A stretch of DNA of 64,000 nucleotides from Mesodorylaimus sp. YZB2_4 (lineage: Eukaryota; Nematoda; Enoplea; Dorylaimida; Dorylaimidae). The notes under the pieces were generated by a model. That model saw only the letters and a list, made by a program, of their open reading frames with translations, had not been told where the DNA came from and searched no databases. Location of the stretch: NCBI GenBank assembly GCA_030248295.1, contig JASANH010000626.1, forward strand, positions 930,001 through 994,000. The letters run 5' to 3'. The position numbers and the translations under genes were made by a program. The stretch's first letter is position 1. Each line of letters opens with the position of its first letter. Shown here piece by piece: positions 21,267 through 31,921 of this stretch.

Positions 21267-22652
21267 ATGTTGGATCGACGCGTGATTGGCTGCATTGTGG
21301 TCGTGATCGCGATGGTCAGCGGAGCGGACGAAACGTGGAAGAAGGCAAAGCCGATGGTCGACGTGGGCATCGTTGTGGACACAGTCGCACTCGCTCTCCA
21401 TTCCGACAGGGAATTAAATGTTGCCTCGCGATCGGAGTGGATCGAAGGCATGAACAAACACGGTGACAGAAGCGGAATCATGCAAGTGATGCGGGCTGTT
21501 GTCGATCCGCATGTCAAAAATGAGTCGAAGATCGATGCGCTATTTACGCACTTTGTGTTTGGCCATCATGAATCAGCTGATAGTTCTATAGCCCCTTTCG
21601 ACAACGTTCGGATGCAGTCCTTCATCAACACGGGAACCATCCAGTTCAATGTAGGACTGAAGTTAAATCGTCGTCAAACAGACGACCTGCTGGTGGATCG
21701 CGCCCTGGATTATTTCAAAAAAAGCAAAGGAAATCGAGAAAATGCGCCCGACTTTGTCGTGTGGATTGCTGTTCATCAGCAGCATTCCGGAGTACCGTAT
21801 TTCGAAGCGCTTCAAAAATTGCTCGATGTCAGCGGTGCAATCGGTCTGGTCATAACCACTGAAGACACCAAGAACACGGGCGATGTGCATTTGGTTGGCA
21901 AGGGAATCGCGGAGAGCACGTTTCCAATCGCCGACAGTTTGGATGAAATTCCCAAAGCAATGGCTCAAGTTCTGGCTGCATGCAACACGGAAGAGTTTGA
22001 GACGCGTTGCTTTTACAACAGTTCTGGTGGCTCGTGCATCAAAGAGACGAAGAATCGCGGAAAACGGACGCCAGAGCGAGCATTTTGCCTCGACGAAAAC
22101 GGTATCACAGTCATCGAGTCGTGCCCGAAGGCCACGTGCGATTACGAGTGCAGCACTGAACCGCAAGAGAAGGACCCGTGCGACAGAACGTGCGGTCCAG
22201 GCAAACAATTGACTTGGCCCAAGATCGGGGACCAGAGCAGCCGACGATACCGCGAGCACTGCTCAAAGAAGGTGGAAGTGTGCAATAATGGTCCTTGTCC
22301 GCGGGCTGAACAAAGTACGGGCCCCACTAAAACAACGGAGCGAGGGAAATCGTCCCCGAAAGCCACCGAGACGACGCCCGCAACGACGCTGCTGCCATTC
22401 GGGATGGAAGTGTGGCACCTCGTCACAATCGGTGTCGCCGCATTGCTCCTCGTCCTCACTCTGGTCTTCCTGGTGGTGGTCTGCCTCTGCAAACGAAAAA
22501 AAAAGACTTCCAAGACGCCAGTCCGACGACACGTGCACCTGCCACCTGGTCGTCGTCCTGGGGCATCATCAGGGGCTCGAGGCGCCAAGTATCGTCGCCA
22601 AAAGCCTTCAGCCTATTCGGGTCGTGACGGTAGGACCATCGGCCGCCGCTGA
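21267..22652 (+). CDS. Putative single-pass membrane protein with Cys-rich, TSP1-like module
   Basis: This intronless 461-aa protein has a signal peptide (about residues 1-20, ending VSGA), a roughly 230-residue ectodomain and a Cys-rich region. The latter includes CDRTCGPGKQ and VCNNGPC, reminiscent of a thrombospondin type 1 repeat but lacking the W-x-x-W core. A Ser/Thr/Pro stalk (about 350-375) leads to one transmembrane helix (about 382-407, VTIGVAALLLVLTLVFLVVV) and a basic cytoplasmic tail. The ectodomain has alternating hydrophobic stretches (VDVGIVVDTVALAL, PDFVVWIAVH, GAIGLVITTEDT) that could be a Rossmann-like or vWA-like fold, but no MIDAS motif is seen. I do not recognise the family. 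Start ATG follows GTGCAAGCAAA. Confidence 0.65.
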   Translation: MLDRRVIGCIVVVIAMVSGADETWKKAKPMVDVGIVVDTVALALHSDRELNVASRSEWIEGMNKHGDRSGIMQVMRAVVDPHVKNESKIDALFTHFVFGHHESADSSIAPFDNVRMQSFINTGTIQFNVGLKLNRRQTDDLLVDRALDYFKKSKGNRENAPDFVVWIAVHQQHSGVPYFEALQKLLDVSGAIGLVITTEDTKNTGDVHLVGKGIAESTFPIADSLDEIPKAMAQVLAACNTEEFETRCFYNSSGGSCIKETKNRGKRTPERAFCLDENGITVIESCPKATCDYECSTEPQEKDPCDRTCGPGKQLTWPKIGDQSSRRYREHCSKKVEVCNNGPCPRAEQSTGPTKTTERGKSSPKATETTPATTLLPFGMEVWHLVTIGVAALLLVLTLVFLVVVCLCKRKKKTSKTPVRRHVHLPPGRRPGASSGARGAKYRRQKPSAYSGRDGRTIGRR

Positions 22653-23718
22653 TACGAAGATGGGTGATCAAAGATGAAAAGTGATGAACGGTGTCCTGTG
22701 ACACGTGTCTGATCTGCTGTCCACCATGAATGTTTATGGTCGTCAAGGGTTCTTGTAACGGGTTGGATACGATTGGAATACGGTAACCGCTGTGTAGCGA
22801 GGCGCCAATGATGCTTGGGCCTGATGCTCAGGTACAGTGATGCTCAGGTGCTAAACCCGAAACCATACTTTACCATCGGGGTCCATGCTAATGTACTAAG
22901 CCTAGGGTTGGGTCGACCTGAGTGCCATAATGTATGCCTATGGCCTTTGTCCTCGGCTGCCTAAGGTGCGGCCCAGCCGTTTCCTGTCTGTCTGGTGTTG
23001 TTGTGCCTTCGCCAGTGTCTCGTTGAGCTCGTTGGCGTGTGGCTGCTTTCAGTAAACGCACTTGTGGATATTGGTCTCTTGTTTTGGGTCGGGTCCAAGC
23101 CCTTACATTCTGATCGATTGGCTTAAGAGGCAGAGTCGCGCTTTGTCAGTTCGACTGCATCCACGGTGGTTGTGCTCGCCTTATAATCATCAGTGCGTTC
23201 TCCCACGTGCCATTTATATTGCAATTTCAGGTGGCAGGGCATGAGGGATGTTCAAGCTGGCCAGCCACAAAAAACCAAGCTCGCGCACGATTCAGTGGTG
23301 CACAGCAGTTGCAACTGAGGGAGTATGTGTGTGCGAAGATCCACCCCCATGGTTCTTGCCTGCCTATACATTCATCCAGTGGAATAAGGTGGCAGCAGCG
23401 GTTTAAAAGAAAGCAGGGAACCGTGGAACCAGTGAGTAAAAGGTGCTGAAAGAGAGGCGCTAAGGACCTGATGGAGTGGCTTTACTGATCAAACCGCCCT
23501 AAAATGCGCTCAAAGTATCGCAGGTAGTGTTCACACCATTTCGACCCACCCATTGCGAGTTAAGAAAACCACGGAGGTCAAGGACAGACACACTGCACCC
23601 GCAAGATTCAAAAGCATGCTTGAATCGAAAAGGGTCACACATTTTCTAAAGCAATGCACCCCACTTTGGCAAAAGTCACTCAAAGCAGCTCGTAATCAAA
23701 CTCGCCACAGAATATCGC
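22653..23718. other. Intergenic, no gene seen
   Basis: About 1.1 kb lies between the membrane protein and the innexin 3' end. Only short frames are present. Confidence 0.4.
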
Positions 23719-26095
23719 TCACATTGTAGCTTGGGTGTGGAATCGTTTCCGAGTAGTCGAAGCACTGAACGGACTTTCGCCGTAGCCACTCTTGGCATCT
23801 TCATCGGCTGAATCTCGATACTCTTCTTCGGGGATGGCCTTGGGTGCTTTGCGAAGGTGTGACACCACTTCCGAGATGCTTCTTCCGGTGGGTGGAGGCG
23901 GTGCCGGAGGAACTGATTTGCGGGTATCGGGCTGAAAAGGAAGAAGAGTAGCATCTACGAAGAGGAAAGAGCGGGTACAGGAATGACTCAAAGGACAGTG
24001 TGTTTCGTGCAAGCCTTTTACCTGGTCGAATCCGAACGGACTAGGCGGTGGCGTGTGCTTAACCTCTTCTCCAATGATAGCATTGGTGACATGGGATTTC
24101 ATTTTTTGCAGGGTGTCGATGGACGGCCATCGCTTGCCGAATGTGCCACTGCCCACAGACTTGACTAAGGCTTCGATGCCCACGTAACTTTTATACAACG
24201 CTGCCACCAGGTCGCTACAGAAAATGGTGCCCGTGTGCAAGCTGACCATGTGAATTATAAACACACCGTCCGTCTTCAAGTAATGACCAACAAATTTTCG
24301 AACCAGAGCATCGCTCTCGACCGGATCGAAGGGCATGTCGGCCAGTTCCAAATGACGAACTATGAACCAACGAGGGAAGTAGGGCGGCAGGCAGACCATC
24401 AACCAGTAGAGCAGGCTCAATAAAGTCAGAACGGCCAGAATGTGGTACCAGAACCACAAAAATACAAACAGCTTCTCAGTGAACAGGTTGATAGAGAGCA
24501 CGCACTGGATGCTATACTGCTGCACGTTGCCCGGCACACGAACCTGAAATAGTTGGAGTAGAATAACTTGAACCCCGGTGTTCATGTTCATGTTCATGTT
24601 TTACCACAGCACCAAACGCTTATGCGCACTCGAGGGTGAAGGGACACATTTTACACGAAATGATTTACCGGCCCGCAAGTCGAACACTCGCCCGTAACTG
24701 CGCACCTGGCGTGAAAGGCAGATGCCTAACCCACCGGCCGGCCGGTGGGTTAGGCGTCTGCCTGTGGTTTGGCAGTGGTGTCCAGGAGAATGGTTCGGGG
24801 GACTAGGATTCGAGCAAGTGGCTAGATTAGGGCGGGGGCGACAAGGGCTCCCTTTCCAATGTATCCCACATTCTGCAGAGAGATTTCTCAGGTCCGTTCG
24901 GGGTTTCCCTTCTTTCTACTCAAATAGCTGGTGGATACTGTATGCAGGCACAAGTTCCCAGCCGCCCAGCTACCTGCAAGTCACATAAAGTCTCCCGCGG
25001 GAAGAATCCGGACGTAGTCCACTGGGTCCCGTTCAACACGTCGACCAACGTTTCCCAGCCATACCAGCCACCAGCAGCGCTTTGAAGGAATGTGTTCATG
25101 AGGAGGAACTGGGCGAACACGTTGCCCAGATACAGTGCTTTGCTGAGCAGGTACATGGTGGTGATGAAGAAGGTTTTGTAGGGTAAGTTCAGGAAGCGGA
25201 GTACTCGATGCGGGACCATTCTTTTCTTGTAGAGACGACGTTGAAACTGCAAGGCATTCTCCAAGTAGATGGCCACCACACGAGTGGCGTACTGCCGTGC
25301 TTCGAGGGCCACGTTCTTCGGATCAGTGGCTTGCTGAATCAGACTTTCCAAATGAATGCCTAGAAACGTGTGTAAACTGTGCAGGGCACTGGCAACGTGC
25401 TGAGCCATCATTGTCGTTGTAGTGTAGGCAGACAGTTTAGGGAAGAGGGTCACTGACCAGAGGCCCCACCTTAACAGATCTAATACCAGGTAAGCTACCC
25501 GATCGATCGATTCATCTCTTGGCCTAGAGGCTCGATCAGACTGAAATCCAAAATGCAAGATCGCTTTAATGCAGCTGTCGAGCGGCTAGGCCAAGGAATA
25601 CGTGTGCAGACCCAGTACATCGTCTCCCACACCACCCTCTCCTTATCCTTACCTGAACTGCTGCACAAGAATCTCCACACCTGGCTGGGAATCTGGAACG
25701 ATAATGCGGAGAGCAGTAAGTAGAATGGGACCCACTTGTAGTATCCGATATGGGCATTCCTCAATTCGACAGCTCGAGTCAAATCCTGTTCATAGGACAG
25801 GTAATAATTGTCCTGGGCCCAGCAGTAGTTCTCAGCGTACTGAAAAGAGCTAATTGCCAGGTAAGGTGTTCTCAGGCACTGTCGAGTGACCACTCACCTG
25901 CTCCCAACTTTCGGGCAGGTGATCAGGCATCAGACATTCCATGGGTCGTCCACCAAACTGCTTGAAACTGACCAAGATAGACAGGGCGATGAGGACATTG
26001 GCAGTGATCTGGTAATGCAAGCGGTCTATCCAGTCGTCGTCGAGATGTCCACTCAAATATTTGAGACCAGTGAAGGCGGATAGGAGATAGCTCAT
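23719..26095 (-). CDS. Innexin (gap-junction/hemichannel subunit)
   Basis: Exons: 26095-25898, 25839-25653, about 25479-24974, 24543-24022 and 23931-23719, giving 541 aa with consistent phases. Innexins form gap junctions and hemichannels in invertebrates. Four membrane segments are visible: ITANVLIALSILVSF, KWVPFYLLLSALSF, a third around YLGNVFAQFLLMNTF, and LWFWYHILAVLTLLSLLYWL. The first extracellular loop has the family signature PESWEQYAENYCW with two Cys; the second has CDLQVRVPGNVQQYSIQC, again two Cys. YYKWVPF is the innexin YYQWVPF box. The exon 3 acceptor is the least certain: I used GTATTAG because a stronger upstream TTTCAG gives a stop in phase. The 90-bp final intron is a multiple of three and could be retained. 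Intron 3 holds a SINE. Confidence 0.93.
24578..24763 (-). mobile_element. tRNA-Ser-derived SINE, copy 2, with palindromic head
   Basis: This copy lies in innexin intron 3. On the minus strand the order is head (GTTAGGCATCTGCC), a diverged box B region, family body (CGCATAAGCGTTTGG on the minus strand side) and a short-repeat tail (GTTCAT units on the + strand, 24580-24600). The head end is a 48-bp near-perfect palindrome at 24716-24763 centred on GGCCGGCC. Confidence 0.65.
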
Positions 26096-26752
26096 TCTGC
26101 TTTCTCACTGATGCAGGCTCGACCACTCAGGACCACATCTAATCACAACTGACCAAACACGATAAGGACTGCGCTAACAACCGATCGTTGTGCAATTCGT
26201 CCGCGACCGATGACTCGTCCAGTGACGAGCACGGCTGCCGCTACGGCGCCTCGTACTCCGACGCCCTGTTCAGCCCGGCCCATGCCCATTAAAGGCTGGC
26301 CTGTGCAAAGAAGGAAAATCAATAGACGAGTGCAAGCGAGCCCGGCCTGTGCAGAGCGGCCGCGCGAGGGGATAATCGATTCGCTATATTTAGGTAGCCT
26401 GGGCTGGGTGCGAGCCAGTGCTCTGAGGTCCGAGCCTGCTCTGCAACTCCATACAACAATCAACAGAGCAAAGTGCACTGAATGTCAGAGTGTATTATTC
26501 TCAATAAAAACGAAAGAACGAAGAACATTGAGGGAATCGGACGTACGCTTATTTTAATGTTTGACATTGCTGTCATTGGTTGGATATTTACGATTTTATA
26601 TGATCTGTTTTAGAACAGACAATCGGTTTAAAAAGACATTGAACAGTGACTGGAAAAACCAGACCAGAGATCTTTACGCAAGCGCGAACCAGACTAGCAT
26701 CAAGAGAACGAATGGGGACATCCAAGGAAGGGATATTCAGCAATAAAATATT
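26096..26752. other. Spacer between innexin 5' end and phosphatase 3' end
   Basis: This 0.66-kb spacer presumably contains the innexin promoter. The minus strand reads GAGAAAGCAG one base before the innexin ATG, a weak acceptor-like context. No gene was seen. Confidence 0.35.
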
Positions 26753-29700
26753 CTACTGCAAAATTTCCACGTCGTCGTCCTCGGGAGAGCTACACAAAGC
26801 GAACTTCAATGGAACCACAAACACAGTAACATCATCGCCCGATGCACGGCCTCCTTCTTCGGTCGGACACCAACGTCTGCCACCGCCTGGTTGCCCACGA
26901 GCCGCAACCACCAGGTCTTGAGCCGCCAAAGTATACCTGAAGAACGAGCATGTACGACCAGCGAGCACCCTCAGAGAAAAGGGAACATACTTGGTAAGGT
27001 CATCGACCCCGTACTGACCCAGTGTCGAGTTAACAATGTTGGCCACTTCCTCGTTGCTCAGCACGTCCCACAGACCATCCGAGGCCATGATAAGTACGTC
27101 CCTGTCCGTCAATACGTCCAGCGTATTCAGATCGAAGATCTTGACCTGAAACACAGCCCATAGAACACTAACATACATGCCAACATGAGCATCCATACCT
27201 CGGGCACTGGCAACAAAAACGGCTTGATCGGAATGTTATCATCCACCGTGACCAAATGATGATCACCGAATCCACGCGTGACACCAATCGTGTTCAACAA
27301 TCGAGACTAAAACCAAGCACCACCGTCAGGGCACACCAACATGGCAAGCAGGGTTGTTACTAGCTTTTTTGGATGGAAATTAAGTTCCCTGATTTTCCAA
27401 GAAAACTTGTGGAGCTTTGACATTTTATATATTCATTCTGATACTTTGGTATCTCTCCAAGAAGCACTTCGAAACCCGCCCTGCCTTATCGAGTGCACTT
27501 TCAAGTGTTTCAGGTATCAATAAAACATGACAGCTATGGTCACTATACTCGTAGCTGAGGGAATACACGAAAGGTCAAACATAGCTTTTCGGATTTCCCT
27601 CTGATCATGAGGTTTCTCAAAACACTCCGGAATTCCCCGACTTCCTGGTTGTTTCGTTTCCCGAACCCTGCAACCGACACATTTCCTCACTTTTCTTGTA
27701 TTTTCGCTGATCATTGGCGGCCTGAGATCAGCCTCGCGTATAGTCTTCTGAGTCCTACAATACGCAATTCAATCAGTCTCGCTTGCAGTAGCAGCTAAAT
27801 TGTACTTACCAGCCGTCCATGTACCAATCCCGATACAACGCCTTCTTTCGCAGGTCTTTCCGGGTTAACGATTTTCCATATTCCAACCGAGTGAAACGTC
27901 TGCTCAGCAAATCAGGTTGTCGAAATGCCTTAAAAATGGCACTTAAATCAAGTAATTCCAATCCCATCAAGTCAACCTTATCTTACCAAAAATTGCAGTC
28001 TTTTCCGCTCATTTTCAGGCGTGAAATCAGTGCTCATTGGTTCAATGCGGCGTCCGCAAGACAACAGAGCCCTAAAACAATGCATGCCTTGCTGTGACAA
28101 CAGCAAATGCCAGACACGACGAATGGCACCGTACCTGCAATCTCCCGCATTCGCAACGTACAATTTGCCCATGAAAAACAAAACAGCCAATGCTGCGCAA
28201 CCACCAGAAATGCGCCACAGCATTTTCTCCTCTTGTATCTGCTCGTCCTAAAATCGTGTACTTGCTAATAACTTCCAGACTTGCAGAGAAAGCCAGGACT
28301 TACCATGTCCACAAAAGCAGCTTCCAACGCTCCGACGATCAACCCGTCAACATTCACTTTCCTGGACATCAAGGAGTACGAGCCAGCTGAACTTGATCCC
28401 GCGGGAGCCCTGCGACCGTGCGCTTTGGATTCGTCCATCTTGTCCAAATCAAGGATTGCATCGAGCACTTGGCACACACGATCCTAAAATCAGTCACGTC
28501 CAAAGGGAAGAAGGCAACAGCAATTCAAAAGGACACTTACTCGTATGTGTTCATGCAAGCAATTGGCGGCCATCAGCGAAGCCCCAGTTCCAGCATGGCC
28601 GTCAAACACTGCGAAATAGACAGCCTCCGCCTTGTAGCCGTTTTCACTCACTGATTCTTGCTCCTGAAAGAATTAACGGTTTAGCTTTGCTGTTATTAGC
28701 CCTGCCATGTCATACTTCATCCCTAGAAACGCACAATAGAGCGCACTAGAGGGCTAACGAACACATATTCGACAAGCATTTTTTACCCAGACGGGAGTCG
28801 AACCCTCTCCTGTACGTAAGTGCGCACCTAGCGGGACAGACAGACGCCTTAACCCGCCAAGCCACGACCCGGGCATCCTGTGCTCATATCCATCACAACC
28901 ACCTGCATTGAAGGATGCCAAGAGCAGCAAGTACAGGGGACCACTTTGCTTTAGCAGGATAAGCTTACCGTTGCCTCAGTCCTGATTTCTGCCAGCATAT
29001 CCTCGTCGGAATGTCTTCGAACGAAACTGCCCGATGACAGAAGTCCTTCCTGTTCGAGATTTTCCCCGCTCGATGGACTCAGTCCCACTGCACGTCGTTT
29101 AATTGGTTCAGTTTTTGGTGTGCCGTCCGAACTGCCGGCTCCTCCACCGAGAAAGTGATTTCGCCTTCGTCCACTCGCCGTTTCGCCGCCTGAACATTTC
29201 GGTGTAAGATTCAAAACTCTGGCTGTTGCTTGATCTTCATTTCGATCCGTCTTTCCCGAATTGATCGTCTCCGCATAACCGGCGAACATGGGCATCCGCA
29301 ACGGATCTTTTGGCACGAGCACGGGCCGAGTAGTTTGATCACCCGATATGGTCAGATCATCTTCCGATAACAAATACAAGAACTCCGGCCGACTGTACGG
29401 AAAACGAGGGGCGTCGCAAACTGAAAAAGAAAAAATAAGGGGTTAGATTCATTGTCAGAGCAATACTAAAGGTTCCCACGCCACGTAAATTGCGCCAGGC
29501 TACCACGACATGCGATTAGTCGCAGGCGTCTACTATTGGGAAAAGAGTATTCCAATTAAGAGCTCTGCTATTGTAGTATAAAACAATTGCATATGAAACC
29601 CTCGCAACCTCGCCTCGCCATTCAAGCAATACTTGTCAAAAAGAATGAATCAGTCAACTCATCAAACGCCCCCTCGGGTCCAACTATGTCTGGGTCAATT

Positions 29701-30519
29701 TGTAAGGATGCATCGTCCGGGCACGTCTTGAACAGACTCGTCCTCTAGCACGCAATTCATCCCTTTTCTATGCTTCTTCCAATCGAAGATCAATGCCCTG
29801 TAGCAGACCCACTGCATTCGCACACGCCACTAGTCTCTAGCTTCTGCACAGCAAAGGCCCCGAAGAAGCATTTTCACGCTCCTACGAGCAATGCGACTAA
29901 AGCGATTGAGTAGAAAACGGCCGATAACGCAACTTGCGAATGTGCGCCTCGCGCATGGAGCCTCAAGAACGAGGACGAAGAGGCATTTCGCACACACCTA
30001 AGCGAAATGGAGTATGGTTCATCAAAGCGAAGGTCGCAAAAAAGCAAACCAATTGTTCTGAACCACAAGAAATCTGCCTTCGCATGATCGATATTGAAGT
30101 GTATCTTTTGCTGTAGAATATGATATTGCTTGGTCCTCATGCACTGTTGCGTTTGACCAATGTAAAGCATGACCATAATATGTGGCCTTCGTGCAACAGG
30201 AAGCTTTAAGACTACTTTTTCAGCGCGCACTAGTGTAGGCCCAACTCAAGATAGGCACTGCTTACAGTGCACTATGCCCTAGACCACTCGCTGACCATCA
30301 TAACATTCTACAAGCAAAACAAAAAATTTCTTTACCAGGCATAATTCCGGCCACCCAAGATGTCTCAGAAATATCCATGACCATGCCCACTTTATTTCTA
30401 TTGTTAGCCGGTGCATCATTGTTGGTTGTCGAGTTTGACTCGGCGGCCATCGATTCTTCGGCTTCTTGACCCTGTTCCACACGAACACCGGCAACAAAAC
30501 GAAGCACGTTTCCCAACAT
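26753..30519 (-). CDS. PPM1H: PP2C-family Ser/Thr phosphatase, PPM1H/J/M type
   Basis: Eleven exons join in frame: 30519-30336, 29420-28969, 28663-28541, 28483-28304, 28247-28135, 28071-27987, 27928-27810, 27754-27691, 27306-27199, 27145-26991, 26936-26753, giving 588 aa. PP2C metal-binding motifs are in order: TDRNEDQA, FAVFDGHAG, YVANAGDCR (Cys where Ser is usual), NTIGVTRGFGDH, MASDGLWDVLS and GDDVTVFVVPL. PPM1H-group signatures are RFPYSRPEF before the core, GYAETINSGK, FTPENERKRLQ and DWYMDGW. An insert of about 90 Ser/Gly-rich residues follows NEDQA. Vertebrate PPM1H dephosphorylates Rab GTPases. Orthology within H/J/M is not resolved, so the symbol is approximate. Intron 2 contains a SINE. 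Confidence 0.92.
28705..28874 (-). mobile_element. tRNA-Ser-derived SINE, copy 3
   Basis: This copy lies in phosphatase intron 2. On the minus strand it has the tRNA-like head GTCGTGGCTTGGCGGGTTAA (box A), an intact box B GGTTCGACTCC, the body TTGTCGAATATGTGTTC and GCCCTCTAGTGCGC, and the 3' end ATGACATGGC. It is closely similar to the copy at 42.6 kb. Confidence 0.8.
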
Positions 30520-30948
30520 TTGGGTCTGACTAGAATTTTACTAAATATGAGATCAAAATGCGCAATAAAAATCTAAAAATTAAGAAGAGACGAAAAAAAT
30601 TTCTTTCGAGCAAATTGCTCATTTTTTGAAACTTAAGCATGGATAGTCTCTGTCTGGGTAAATATAAGTTTCAGAATAAATTTTTAAAACAACCAAAACA
30701 AAAATTTTCCCACAAATATACTTCAAAATTTGAGGCTTCGATGAAAATTTTTTTCTAAATACTCTCCTCTTCAACGAACCCTCGAATATGGAGAACCTGT
30801 TCGAATCTGAAACATCCTGGTAAAATTAAGTTTCATCCCGTCTTGGAGTGAGCTGTTGCTCTCCGAGTTTTTCAGGGAATTTTGTCGTTTTGGCTCTCCA
30901 ATCTGTTTTCTTTTTTAAATATAGTAAATACGGATAAAAATTAAAGAA
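30520..30948. promoter_or_regulatory. Divergent promoter region, PPM1H-like (-) / RPL34 (+)
   Basis: Only 429 AT-rich bp separate the two start codons, so a shared bidirectional promoter is likely. TTTTTTAAATATAG ends 25 bp upstream of the RPL34 ATG and could be a spliced-leader or leader-intron acceptor. Confidence 0.45.
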
Positions 30949-31629
30949 ATGGCCAAGCGTTTGACTTATCGTCGCCGTTTATCGTATAACACCACGTCAA
31001 ATAAGACGAAAGTTTCGAAGACACCCGGAAATCGATTGGTTTATTTGTATCGCAAAAAACTTGGTTCGATTCCGAAATGTGGTGATTGCCACGAGAAATT
31101 GCGAGGAGTAAGTTTCGTGTTGGCTTTCTTTCTTGTTTTTTAGTTGAGGAAAGTGGGTTTGGGGTGTAATAAAATGAAATCGTGTTGTGTACCTACCTAC
31201 GTATGATAATCCGCTACTGTACACCTGACTTATTTCGCAGACCTGCCGCATTTTAGACATCCTCCGACATGATAGTGATTTCCGAAAAGCTATATTTCTC
31301 ATAGGATAAAATGAGGCTAATTTATTTTTTCATAACTTCTGACTCGCGCGCGGTGTCAAGTCACCTGTCGATTAAAAAAATTCGAACCGGTGTCTGTCTT
31401 TTGTATTAAAACTTATTCTTTTTAGATCACACCAGCCCGTCCTCGCGAGAAGTCTCGGCTCTCCAAACGTTTCAAGACTGTCACTCGTTCGTACGGCGGT
31501 TCTCGATGCGCTAACTGCGTTCGTGATCGAATCGTTCGCGCCTTTTTGATCGAAGAGCAGAAGATCGTCACCAAGGTCATGAAAGCGCAACAAGCTGCGA
31601 CCAAGAAAGGAGGTACGGCGGCTAAGTAG
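30949..31629 (+). CDS. RPL34: 60S ribosomal protein L34 (eL34)
   Basis: Two exons, 30949-31107 and 31426-31629, encode 120 aa. The protein starts [15 protein letters not shown] as eL34 does, carries [10 protein letters not shown], the two CxxC pairs CGDC and CANC that bind zinc in archaeal/eukaryotic L34, and [19 protein letters not shown]. It is a component of the large cytosolic ribosomal subunit. The intron interrupts after LRG, phase 0. The basic Lys-rich tail ends KKGGTAAK. Confidence 0.97.
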
Positions 31630-31719
31630 GAAACTGAAAATACATTTTCGGAATGTGTTGACGGTTTTGTTTATTTGGATTTGAAGTTGAAAGTGAAATG
31701 AAGTTATTGGTTTTGACAA

Positions 31720-31833
31720 TTTATTTCTGAATGGGGCAGGGCGTCACAGCGCGATCAAACACAATTTTCGATCGATGATCACATAATAAGCTACTCGTTT
31801 CAAAAGGCGAATATTTCATTGCCCAAGAATAAA
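31720..31833. terminator. Facing poly(A) signals of RPL34 and the CoA transferase
   Basis: AATAAA on the + strand at 31828-31833 could serve RPL34. AATAAA on the minus strand (TTTATT at 31720-31725) could serve the CoA transferase. If both are used, the 3' untranslated regions overlap by about 100 bp. Confidence 0.35.
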
Positions 31834-31921
31834 ATGAGCACCCACACCGTGCATTAGAAACCATACAAAACAACCCGCAATACTATCGCAATAAACTTAT
31901 CGAGACATTCTGAATAATACC

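Noticed and set aside
22142-22588. 148-aa minus-strand frame opposite the membrane protein
   Set aside because: It is the antisense of the stalk and transmembrane coding region, without independent support.
25485-25540. Use of the TTTCAG acceptor at about 25541 for innexin exon 3
   Set aside because: Joined to the GTAAGG donor at 25652 it gives an immediate stop codon; the GTATTAG acceptor at 25480 keeps the frame and the usual innexin spacing. Not settled without transcripts.
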